Below are positions 17,311 through 25,703 of a DNA stretch of 42,989 nt, piece by piece. The stretch spans positions 47,002 to 89,990 of the forward strand of contig NVVD01000016.1 in the NCBI GenBank assembly GCA_002402105.1. The letters are read 5' to 3'. The notes beneath the pieces are model-generated. The model saw only the letters and a program-made list of their open reading frames with translations. It made no database searches and was not told the DNA's origin. Positions within the stretch are counted from its first letter, which is position 1. The number at the start of each line of letters is the position of its first letter. The position numbers and the translations under genes were made by a program. Origin of the DNA: Candidatus Cloacimonadota bacterium. GTDB taxonomy: Bacteria; Muiribacteriota; UBA6191.

Positions 17311-19299
17311 ATGAACAATCTACAATCTTTATTAGAAAAAGCATTAAATTATCATCAAAATAATCAACTGATGTCTGCCAAACCGTTATACGATAAAGTA
17401 TTACAAATAAACCCATACCAAACTGATGCATTATATCTTAGTGGAATATTATTACACCAATTAGGACAATCTGATCAGGCAATCTTAAATTTACAAAAAG
17501 CATTACATTGCTCTACAGATAAAATAAATATCTTATATAATCTAGCAAACATTTATTTTGAACTCAATTTAATAGACCAAGCTATATCCAATTACCAAGA
17601 AGTATTAAAACTAGACCCAAACCATATTTCTTCTTTAAAAAATTTAGGTTCTATCTATTTTTCAAATAATCCTCAAAAGTCTGTTGAATATTTTCAAAAA
17701 GCCTTTAATTTAGAACCAAATAATATACAAAATTTATGTTTAGCATTAAACTTAATTGATCAGAAAAAACATGCTTTTGAGCTTTTAAGATTAAATTATA
17801 ACTCATTTAAAAATGATATTTCATACCATAATACCATTACAACAATTATACGTGGTTTAAACTATCTTCATTTAAATCAAAACCAACAAAAGTTTATTGA
17901 AAACTTATATGAAACTAATTTAGTTTGCCACGATGCCTTAAATAGTTTATTAAGCGAATACTTTTTTAAATCTTCTAAACTAATTGTAGCTAATATACAC
18001 TATGACTCTAATTTTGACCTCTCACATATATCTTCTATATTTTTAAAATTTTTGCGTTTTTCGTGTGTCTCTTCAAAAAATGAAGAATGGGCTTTATCTA
18101 GTATCCGAAGTTTTATATTATTAAATATCAGAAACTTTAAAAAAGCTAACTCCCAAATATTAAATGATTTATTAGAAGCAATAGCTATTCAAGAATTTAA
18201 GCTAGAATATTCTACTTTTATTTCAAACAATGAAAAAGAAAAGTTAAACAAAATCAAAGTCAAAAACTGTATAAATACACTCCTTAAAGCTTGTTATCAT
18301 CAAATAAATAATGATGACGTAAAAATATTAAATGAAAATAATTACTACCTTTTAAGTGAGGTTTATTCAATAGAAAATACTATTGCCCAAATACAAATTA
18401 AATCTAATACATTAAATAATAAAGTTTCTATTCAAGTTGCTTCTCAATATGAAGAAAATCCTTACCCAAAGTGGGCTTTTGTACAAAGATTTCAACCAAA
18501 GCCCTTAAAACAATTTTTAATTGAAAGACTATCTAATAAAGAAGGAATTTCCCAACTACCTAATGAAATAAGTGTATTAATAGCTGGATGTGGTACAGGC
18601 AAAGTTTTAACTGAATTATTAACTCAGATTCATTATAAAAATGCTATTGGTATTGATCTTAGTATTAAAAGCTTACAATATACACAACATAAAATAAATC
18701 ACTATCAACTTCACGATGTATCCTTAAAAAAGCTTGATTTATTAGACTCTCAAAAGTTAAATGAAAAATTTGATTTTATTGATTGTTGCGGAGTTTTACA
18801 CCACTTAGAAAAACCTCAATTAGGGCTAAAATCTATTACAAACATCTTGAACAATGGCGGTTTTATGTCACTTGCTTTTTATAGTAAAATAGCAAGAAGA
18901 AACATTAATTTAATGAGAGAACGTTTAAAAGGTATCGAAGCTAATTATGAAAACATTGTAGAGTGTCGTCATCAAATATTAAATTACTTTAGTGAATCAG
19001 ACCCAGTTTTTCAAATTTCACTCAGTACAGATTTTTATAGTATTTCAGGGTGTAGAGATTTATTATTTCACGTTTGTGAACATCAATATAATCTACTTGA
19101 GTTACACACAATGCTTCAAAATAATAATTTAGATTTTTGTGGTTTTCAATTTTCAGATAATCAAAAAATATTACAATATATAAAAAGGTTTCCTCAAGAT
19201 AAAAATGCACTTGATTTAAAATTATGGCATCAATTTGAACAAGAAAACCCTGACTTTTTTTTAGCTATGTATCAATTTTATGTAAGAAAAATTAAATAG
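17311..19299 (+). CDS. TPR repeat protein fused to a SAM-dependent methyltransferase
   Basis: A 662-residue two-part protein. Residues about 1-150 are four to five tetratricopeptide repeats (LYLSGILLHQLGQSDQAILN, LYNLANIYFELNLIDQAI and so on). A long helical, poorly conserved middle follows. Residues about 375-540 hold a class I methyltransferase: QYEENPYPKW, then SVLIAGCGTGKVLTEL (SAM motif I), FDFIDCCGVLHHLEKP and GGFMSLAFYS. Such TPR-methyltransferases probably modify a protein or other polymer docked on the repeats; the target is unknown. It is the third gene of an operon with the fructosamine-kinase-like gene, and its last 8 bases overlap the convergent gene. Confidence 0.88.
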   Translation: MNNLQSLLEKALNYHQNNQLMSAKPLYDKVLQINPYQTDALYLSGILLHQLGQSDQAILNLQKALHCSTDKINILYNLANIYFELNLIDQAISNYQEVLKLDPNHISSLKNLGSIYFSNNPQKSVEYFQKAFNLEPNNIQNLCLALNLIDQKKHAFELLRLNYNSFKNDISYHNTITTIIRGLNYLHLNQNQQKFIENLYETNLVCHDALNSLLSEYFFKSSKLIVANIHYDSNFDLSHISSIFLKFLRFSCVSSKNEEWALSSIRSFILLNIRNFKKANSQILNDLLEAIAIQEFKLEYSTFISNNEKEKLNKIKVKNCINTLLKACYHQINNDDVKILNENNYYLLSEVYSIENTIAQIQIKSNTLNNKVSIQVASQYEENPYPKWAFVQRFQPKPLKQFLIERLSNKEGISQLPNEISVLIAGCGTGKVLTELLTQIHYKNAIGIDLSIKSLQYTQHKINHYQLHDVSLKKLDLLDSQKLNEKFDFIDCCGVLHHLEKPQLGLKSITNILNNGGFMSLAFYSKIARRNINLMRERLKGIEANYENIVECRHQILNYFSESDPVFQISLSTDFYSISGCRDLLFHVCEHQYNLLELHTMLQNNNLDFCGFQFSDNQKILQYIKRFPQDKNALDLKLWHQFEQENPDFFLAMYQFYVRKIK

Positions 19300-19939
19300 T
19301 ACCAAAATAACTTTTTAATAACTTTGATATTTTTGATTGTGAACTTTCATCTACAATATTTTTAACAGCTAAAAAATCATCATTTGTTAAAAAAGAAGGT
19401 AATGTCTCCAAAGAATCCTTTAAATAAGTTCGCATTACTTCTTGAACAATATATGCACCAGCCTGTCCTCGAAAAGAATCTTTTTTTGGATTCATTCCAT
19501 GATTTTTAAAATAAGATATTAAATAGAGGGTTACATAATTAGGTGGTTCTTCAACTATGGCCAAAATAGCCTTTAAATCGTTTTCAGAAACAAATTTTGG
19601 TAAAGTTTTCAATGCCTTTTCTATATATGAGAAACTAAGCTCATTTCTTAAAATAATAGAAGATCGCCCTCGAAAGTTTTCTAAATCTTGATTTGAACCA
19701 TCAGAAAGATCACTCAAATCATCAATAGACTCTCTTAAATCTCTTAGTGTCTTATTGTATAAAAATTTAGCATTAGTGCTTTTAAATTGAATTGATTTAT
19801 TATATTTTAAGTTACTTAAGTTTTGCTCAATTTTTCTAAAAGAATTAATAATATTTGTAGTACCATTTATATCTGTAGCCCAAAAAGAGTTTGATAATAA
19901 AACTGAGATCAATAGTGAAGCTTTAAATTTATTTTTCAT
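19292..19939 (-). CDS. Secreted protein of unknown function
   Basis: A 215-residue protein with a signal peptide (MKNKFKASLLISVLLSNSFWA, cleavage near residue 21) and an all-helical mature part. Two segments resemble each other: ALKTLPKFVSENDLKAILAIV and SLETLPSFLTNDDFLAVKNIV, each followed by a helix ending SYF, so the domain is an internal duplication. I do not recognise the family. AGGTAA precedes the ATG and its own promoter is visible upstream. It converges on, and overlaps by 8 bases, the TPR-methyltransferase gene. Confidence 0.7.
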   Translation of the reverse strand: MKNKFKASLLISVLLSNSFWATDINGTTNIINSFRKIEQNLSNLKYNKSIQFKSTNAKFLYNKTLRDLRESIDDLSDLSDGSNQDLENFRGRSSIILRNELSFSYIEKALKTLPKFVSENDLKAILAIVEEPPNYVTLYLISYFKNHGMNPKKDSFRGQAGAYIVQEVMRTYLKDSLETLPSFLTNDDFLAVKNIVDESSQSKISKLLKSYFGTI

Positions 19940-19971
19940 TTTTACCTGATTTAGTTACGAATTTTTTATCT

Positions 19972-19999
19972 AGTATAAAGCTTTTTTCTAGTTTGCCAA
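19972..19999 (-). promoter_or_regulatory. Candidate sigma-70 promoter for the secreted unknown protein
   Basis: On the minus strand TTGGCA (19994-19999) and TATACT (19972-19977) are separated by 16 bp, 32 bp before the ATG. It lies directly after the stop of the upstream Nudix gene. Confidence 0.55.
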
Positions 20000-20002
20000 G
20001 TT

Positions 20003-20440
20003 TCATTTATAAATAGATAACAATTTTAAAATAGCTTCTTGATCTGCTTTGAAACTAAATTGTTGTACATCAATATTTTTTAAAGGTATCCACTTCAAAA
20101 TTTGCCAACCACTATTTTTATCATGCTTTATTTTAGTTTCTGTTACAATTTTACCTGACCAAGATTTAACTTCCCAAAAAAAAGATATAATCGATGAATC
20201 ATCAAAAATTGAAGGGGTCGCTTTATGGCCAACATAAAAAATATCACCTATTTGAGCATCAATATTTAACTCTTCTTGTAGCTCTCTTTTTAAAGCTTCG
20301 CCTGGTCCTTCACCAAGTTCAAGCCCACCACCAGGTAATTTTAAAAATAGTTTACCACTATTTTCATAAAACTCTTTTGATACTAATAATTTTTTATCTT
20401 TTACAATGATTGCATATGACCTTAAGTTAAAATTTTTCAA
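20003..20440 (-). CDS. Nudix hydrolase
   Basis: A 145-residue Nudix-fold protein. The Nudix box runs from Gly38 to Ile60: GGLELGEGPGEALKRELQEE, containing the metal-binding REL-EE core. These enzymes hydrolyse nucleoside diphosphates linked to another group; the substrate cannot be told from sequence. Its ATG overlaps the stop of the upstream membrane-anchored gene by 4 bp. Confidence 0.9.
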   Translation of the reverse strand: MKNFNLRSYAIIVKDKKLLVSKEFYENSGKLFLKLPGGGLELGEGPGEALKRELQEELNIDAQIGDIFYVGHKATPSIFDDSSIISFFWEVKSWSGKIVTETKIKHDKNSGWQILKWIPLKNIDVQQFSFKADQEAILKLLSIYK

Positions 20441-21495
20441 TTTAAATAAACCTTTTTAAGTTTTAAACGGTCATTTTCTTTACTAAATCTAAGATAGTCT
20501 TTATCAGATGTACAATATCTAATGTTATTTTTTATTTCTACTTGAATATGACTATCTACTTCATAATTAACATCTAATTCACATTTTAACAACTTAGTTT
20601 CTATCAGTCTTGTATTTAATTTATCTTGAGCACCAGCATAATTAGGTAAAAGATTCATAGCAAAAACAGGTAGTTTTAATGCTTCTTCAGACAGTTTATT
20701 ATTATTCCAACTTAATAGTTTTGGGTTTGACATCGTTTTTTTAAACTCTGACCTGGCATCTCCATTAATTAGTTTTATTATAAAACAATAGATAGGGTAC
20801 TGTCTTTTTTTAAGCATTAAATAATGGTCTGACCCTAAAGTTTCTGCTTTAACTACATCTTGTATAGATCTTTGTTTTTCTAAATAGATATCTAGTTGTT
20901 TTAAAATCTCTCTTTTTTCATTCTGGTTTAATTTATTTTGTAAATATAAGTTATGACATAATGATATAACTTTACTATACATAGAAGACCCTACCATTTT
21001 ACCAATTAAAATAGGGGTTAATTTTTCTACTATAATAGGAAGTTTTAATAAAGTTGCTATAAGGTTTGAATAGTTTACAGATGGGTTTTTAGTTTTATCT
21101 AAAACAAGTTGTTCTGATAAAAACAATATAAGATATTTTAGCTCTCGCAAATTTAAAGACTTCATTTGTCCTTCTATATTATAGCAAGGTAGTTCATCTA
21201 AATCATCAACATCATAATCTTTTAACAAAGCATGGTATTTGTTTAAGATTTTCCAATCTTGTTTTGATATTGGTTTAGATTTTTTATTAGAGTCTAACTT
21301 TTTTACTTTTTCAATCCAGTCATTCCAAACTGAATTTAAATCTGAGTTAGAATAATCGTTTAATAAACTAATAGTAGAAAACGTTTCATGCTCTTCATAA
21401 CCATAATATTGTCTCATACTTTTATAAAATAAGAAGTAAGAAAAAAAACAAATAAATAACCCAAGCACTCCGAAACGTTTAAATATTGATAACAT
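20437..21495 (-). CDS. Membrane-anchored protein of unknown function
   Basis: A 352-residue protein with a single N-terminal hydrophobic segment (about residues 8-26, VLGLFICFFSYFLFY) that looks like an uncleaved anchor, then a mostly helical soluble domain rich in Lys and Leu. The C-terminus has alternating strands with two Cys. No family recognised. AAGGAAAA precedes the ATG. It lies 100 bp after the Sel1 gene at the end of the nuo operon, so it could be read through from there, and it is coupled to the Nudix gene. Confidence 0.7.
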   Translation of the reverse strand: MLSIFKRFGVLGLFICFFSYFLFYKSMRQYYGYEEHETFSTISLLNDYSNSDLNSVWNDWIEKVKKLDSNKKSKPISKQDWKILNKYHALLKDYDVDDLDELPCYNIEGQMKSLNLRELKYLILFLSEQLVLDKTKNPSVNYSNLIATLLKLPIIVEKLTPILIGKMVGSSMYSKVISLCHNLYLQNKLNQNEKREILKQLDIYLEKQRSIQDVVKAETLGSDHYLMLKKRQYPIYCFIIKLINGDARSEFKKTMSNPKLLSWNNNKLSEEALKLPVFAMNLLPNYAGAQDKLNTRLIETKLLKCELDVNYEVDSHIQVEIKNNIRYCTSDKDYLRFSKENDRLKLKKVYLN

Positions 21496-21595
21496 GTTTT
21501 CCTTAATAATTTATATACAAATGGAAGGAGTTTTTCATAATGGTAAAAATAAGTCTACTTTGGTAGTTAGTTTTATTTAAAATCAATTGTATCCA

Positions 21596-22684
21596 TTACC
21601 GTTCACTCGACTCATTTATAGCTAAATGGTAACCAAATTCTATTGCTTGTTCTATTTTTTGAATTGCCTGTTCTTTATCTTTGAGACTACTACTATTCAA
21701 AGTTAGTTTGGCTAGGTGATATTGACTTACTTTATTTTGAGAATGAAATCCTTTCCTCCAAAGTTTAATAGCATCCATTTTAAGTTTATCAGAATGTATT
21801 TTATCTTTAGGCCCTCCTATTCCTAGATCCAAAATTTGTATAGCCCGATGAACAGTCAAGGTATCGAATTTAACAGAGACATTTTGACATAATTTATAAG
21901 CATTTTGTATAAAGTTTTTTGCCTTTGCTTTCACAGCTATTGACGGAGATTTCCAATTTTTTATTAACATATCTACTTGATAGCCTGCTCGACATTTATC
22001 TTCTTCAATTACGTTTAAATAATTGTATAGTGCTCTATCATAGCTTTTATCTCTTCCAATTCCAAATTGATAAAAGTACCCGTTTAAAAATGAAGCTGGC
22101 TTAAAGTTTTGGTTGAAAGCATTTTGGATGTATTTTTCAGATTTTTGTAAATCTAAAGTATTATTAAAGTTACCAAAAAAATATGCCTGACCAACATTAA
22201 AGAGAGCACTTACATAATCTTGTTTGGCTGCATTTTCCATTAGACCAAATGCTTCTTTGTAATGGTCACCATTTAGTTGAAGCAAATAAATAGCATAGAA
22301 GTTCATTGAATAAAAATCATTCAATTCAATTCCTTTTTTGAACCAAGAAACTGCTAACTGAGGATTTCTTTTTAACCCTTTTCCTTCATCATAGATTAAT
22401 CCCATCCAACCAAAACAATGTTTGTATCCCAATTTTGTTCCAGCTTCAAAAAAATTTAATGCAATTTTATAATCTTGATCGGTTCCTTTTTTATAGTGAA
22501 GAACTCCAATATTAAAATGTGCTTCAGCACTACCAAAAAAAGAAGCTATTTTATAATATGTTATTGCATCATCAAGGTCTCCATTAGCATGTAGTTTTTT
22601 ACCCCAGAAAGTACAGAACCAAGGAGTTATTACGTAGATTGCAAGAATCAAAAAAATAAAAAATACTGATGTTTTTTTAATCAT
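21596..22684 (-). CDS. Membrane-anchored Sel1-repeat protein, last gene of nuo operon
   Basis: A 362-residue protein with an N-terminal membrane anchor (VFFIFLILAIYVITPWF) followed by Sel1-like repeats (AHFNIGVLHYKKGTDQDYKIALNFF, GWMGLIYDEGKGLKRNPQLAVSWF and others to about residue 230), then a less regular helical tail. The ATG abuts the nuoN stop codon with no gap, so it is expressed with complex I. Sel1 solenoids bind other proteins; a role in assembling or tethering the complex is suggested only by position. Confidence 0.85.
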   Translation of the reverse strand: MIKKTSVFFIFLILAIYVITPWFCTFWGKKLHANGDLDDAITYYKIASFFGSAEAHFNIGVLHYKKGTDQDYKIALNFFEAGTKLGYKHCFGWMGLIYDEGKGLKRNPQLAVSWFKKGIELNDFYSMNFYAIYLLQLNGDHYKEAFGLMENAAKQDYVSALFNVGQAYFFGNFNNTLDLQKSEKYIQNAFNQNFKPASFLNGYFYQFGIGRDKSYDRALYNYLNVIEEDKCRAGYQVDMLIKNWKSPSIAVKAKAKNFIQNAYKLCQNVSVKFDTLTVHRAIQILDLGIGGPKDKIHSDKLKMDAIKLWRKGFHSQNKVSQYHLAKLTLNSSSLKDKEQAIQKIEQAIEFGYHLAINESSER

Positions 22685-24145
22685 TTATAAACTACTAGCT
22701 ACCTCAGTACAAAATGTTACTAAGCCTTGTGGAAACAAACCAAAGTACAACATACCGATTAAACATACCCACATACCTGCTTGTGAAGATGAAGAAATAA
22801 CTAAAGGAGAATCATCGTTTTCACTTTTTTCTATGTACATAGCTCTTAATACATTTAGATAATAAAATAAAGAAACAGTTGTTGCGATTAATGCAAAAAA
22901 TACTAAAGTAAAGTACTTAGCTTTTATAGCAGCAGCAAAAATATAAAATTTAGCAAAAAAACCAGACATTGGTGGAATACCACATAAACTTAAAATACCA
23001 AGAGTTGCTACCATAGCAACAAAAGGGGCTCGTTTAGATAAACCATAAAAATCTGACATATCATCGCCATCGTGTTTTGAAATATTGGCAATAACCATAA
23101 AAATAGCTAAGTTAGTAAATACATATGATACTAAAAAGTAAAGTAAAGCTGAAATACCAAAGTTATTAGCAGCAATGATACCCATAATCAAATAACTTAC
23201 TTGACCAATACTTGAGTAAGCCATTAGACGTTTCATATTTTTTTGTCTAACTGCTATTAAATTACCTAAGATCATAGATAGTACAGCACAAATTAAAAAG
23301 AATTTAACCCATACCATGCTCATACTAACAAAAGCAATTGAAGTAAGTCTGATTAAAACCATAAAACCAGCTGCTTTTGAAGCAACAGATAAATAAGCAG
23401 ATATTGGGGTAGGGGCTCCTTGTAAAACATCTGGTGCCCACATATGAAAAGGAGCTAAACTTAATTTAAAAGCAAAACCAATACAAATCAAAATTACACC
23501 AACATATAATAAAGCTACATTTTGATTACCAAGTAAACATACCTTTGCGATTTGTGTATAAGAAGTAGTACCACACGCACCATATACCAAAACAATTCCG
23601 TATAACATTAAAGCAGAAAATGACGCTCCCATTAAAAAGTATTTCATGCCTGCTTCTAATGAATAATCATTGTCCTTGAAATAAGCACTCAAAGCATATA
23701 AACACATCGAAGCTGTCTCTAAAGATACAAAAAATGTCATCAACTCTTGAGCTGATACCATAAACATTAAACCACAAGTAGCAAATGTTAAAAGGGCATA
23801 AAACTCACAAATATTTTTTGTCTTTTTTTGCACATAGTCCCATGACATTAAAGTACAAAGTATCAAACATACTAACAATAATCGTGATCCAAAAAGTGAT
23901 AAATGATCTGATGAATACGTTATAAATTTACCAAGACTTGTATCAAAATTATTAAAAAGACTTGTAAATAAACTTGTATCACCAAGCAGAGGGAAAGCAA
24001 AAGAAAGAGTTAATATTAACAATGCCCCAGATATAGTAATTGCAGGGATAATATTTTGATGGTTTTTCTTTAGAAAAAACTCGGATAAAATAATGATTAA
24101 AGCTAAATAAGCTGTTAAAAATTCGGGTGCTGTTAGAAGTTCCAT
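22685..24145 (-). CDS. nuoN: NADH-quinone oxidoreductase subunit N
   Basis: A 486-residue membrane protein with about 14 hydrophobic segments, one of the three antiporter-like proton-pumping subunits of complex I. The Mrp-family core is visible: a conserved Glu in FFVSLETASMCLYAL, Lys in FKLSLAPFHMWAPDVLQGAP, and KRLMAYSSIGQVSYLIMG. Length matches the family. It starts 12 bases after nuoM. Confidence 0.95.
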   Translation of the reverse strand: MELLTAPEFLTAYLALIIILSEFFLKKNHQNIIPAITISGALLILTLSFAFPLLGDTSLFTSLFNNFDTSLGKFITYSSDHLSLFGSRLLLVCLILCTLMSWDYVQKKTKNICEFYALLTFATCGLMFMVSAQELMTFFVSLETASMCLYALSAYFKDNDYSLEAGMKYFLMGASFSALMLYGIVLVYGACGTTSYTQIAKVCLLGNQNVALLYVGVILICIGFAFKLSLAPFHMWAPDVLQGAPTPISAYLSVASKAAGFMVLIRLTSIAFVSMSMVWVKFFLICAVLSMILGNLIAVRQKNMKRLMAYSSIGQVSYLIMGIIAANNFGISALLYFLVSYVFTNLAIFMVIANISKHDGDDMSDFYGLSKRAPFVAMVATLGILSLCGIPPMSGFFAKFYIFAAAIKAKYFTLVFFALIATTVSLFYYLNVLRAMYIEKSENDDSPLVISSSSQAGMWVCLIGMLYFGLFPQGLVTFCTEVASSL

Positions 24146-24157
24146 GATATGCCTTAC

Positions 24158-25693
24158 CTATAGTCCTAGATTTCTAAATACTGGTAAAAGTCCGTCAAAA
24201 ATATACCTAACTGTAAAAGCTGGGTATAATCCGATGAGTAAAATAAAGCCCATTAAAATAGACATTGCTGTTTTTTCAATACTTGTTGCATCAGTTAAAG
24301 TTGCAAAATATTGATTTTTTTCGATTTCAAAAGGGCCATAAAATATTTTTTGAATGCTTCTTAAAATATAAATAGCTGTAAATACTACTGATATACAAGC
24401 AACAACTGCAATCCATTGAAAAGCAGGTAGTTTTGCTTGAACAGTACCCATAAAAACCATTACTTCTGCTGCAAACCCACTTAAACCTGGCAAACCAAGT
24501 GAAGCAAAACCAGCAAAGGTAAATGCCATAGTGGCAAAAGGCATTTTTTGTACAATACCACCCATCTTACGAATATCTCTTGTATGTAAACGGCTATATA
24601 TAATACCAATGAGTCCAAAAAATAAGCCTGTCATCATACCGTGAGAAATCATTTGCAATACTGAGCCTTGAATAGACTCAATGGTCATAGCACAAATACC
24701 TAAATTAACGATACCCATGTGAGAAACAGAGGAGTAAGCTACAATATATTTTAAATCTGTTTGATTCATGGCAGCAAGTGCTCCATAAACAATATTGATT
24801 AAGGTTAGTAATGCAAAAGGTAAAGCCCAAGTTGCTGCCCCATCTGGTAATAATGCTAAGCCAATTCTGATAATACCAAAAGCACCTAGTTTCATTAATA
24901 CTCCTGCATGAAGCATAGAAACGGCAGTAGGGGCAGAAGCGTGACCATCTGGTGACCATGTATGAAAAGGAAACAAACCAGATAAAACTCCAAAACCCAT
25001 AAAAACCATTGGGTAAATTAAAGTTTGAAAATGTATCTGATAACCTAAGATATTAATATTTTCTTGAAATAAAGTAGGGTTTGAGTGTAATGCATCCATC
25101 ATAGTTTTAAGGTTAAAAGTCAATTGCCCTGTTACATTAAAAAATGACCAATAAATTGCAAGTAGTGCCACCATAATAAGAGCTGAACCAAACAATAACA
25201 TTAAAGTTAGTTTCATAGCTGCATACTCTTTTTGACCCGTACCCCATACACCAATTAATAGATACATTGGTAAAACTGCTACTTCATAAAATAAAAAGAA
25301 AATAAATAAATCGTAAGATAAAAATACTCCAAATACCCCACCAGCTAAAATTAACAATAAAGCAAAATATTCTTTGGTACGGTCTTCAATATTATAAGAT
25401 GATAAAATACCACAAAATAAAATAACAGAATTAAGTACACATAAAACAACGCCCATGCCATCAAGGGCTAAATAATAATCTATGCCTAACTCTTTTACCC
25501 ATGTAAACTGCTCTACAAATTGTAAATCTCCACCTTTTTGAAATTTAGCAAGTAACAAAAATGATATAACTACAGTAACAAAAGCAGTACCTGTTGCTAT
25601 AGCACGAATAGCAAATTTATTTTCTTTTGGTAAACATATAATAACAATTGCAGCTATTATAGGTATGATAACTAATAAACTTAATGGTCCCAT
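24158..25693 (-). CDS. nuoM: NADH-quinone oxidoreductase subunit M
   Basis: A 511-residue antiporter-like membrane subunit of complex I. Family motifs are FFLFYEVAVLPMYLLIG (pump Glu), GLFPFHTWSPDGHASAPTAV and LKYIVAYSSVSHMGIVNLG. It lies 10 bases after nuoL and 12 before nuoN, in the usual complex I gene order. Confidence 0.96.
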   Translation of the reverse strand: MGPLSLLVIIPIIAAIVIICLPKENKFAIRAIATGTAFVTVVISFLLLAKFQKGGDLQFVEQFTWVKELGIDYYLALDGMGVVLCVLNSVILFCGILSSYNIEDRTKEYFALLLILAGGVFGVFLSYDLFIFFLFYEVAVLPMYLLIGVWGTGQKEYAAMKLTLMLLFGSALIMVALLAIYWSFFNVTGQLTFNLKTMMDALHSNPTLFQENINILGYQIHFQTLIYPMVFMGFGVLSGLFPFHTWSPDGHASAPTAVSMLHAGVLMKLGAFGIIRIGLALLPDGAATWALPFALLTLINIVYGALAAMNQTDLKYIVAYSSVSHMGIVNLGICAMTIESIQGSVLQMISHGMMTGLFFGLIGIIYSRLHTRDIRKMGGIVQKMPFATMAFTFAGFASLGLPGLSGFAAEVMVFMGTVQAKLPAFQWIAVVACISVVFTAIYILRSIQKIFYGPFEIEKNQYFATLTDATSIEKTAMSILMGFILLIGLYPAFTVRYIFDGLLPVFRNLGL

Positions 25694-25703
25694 AATTAAA
25701 GCC

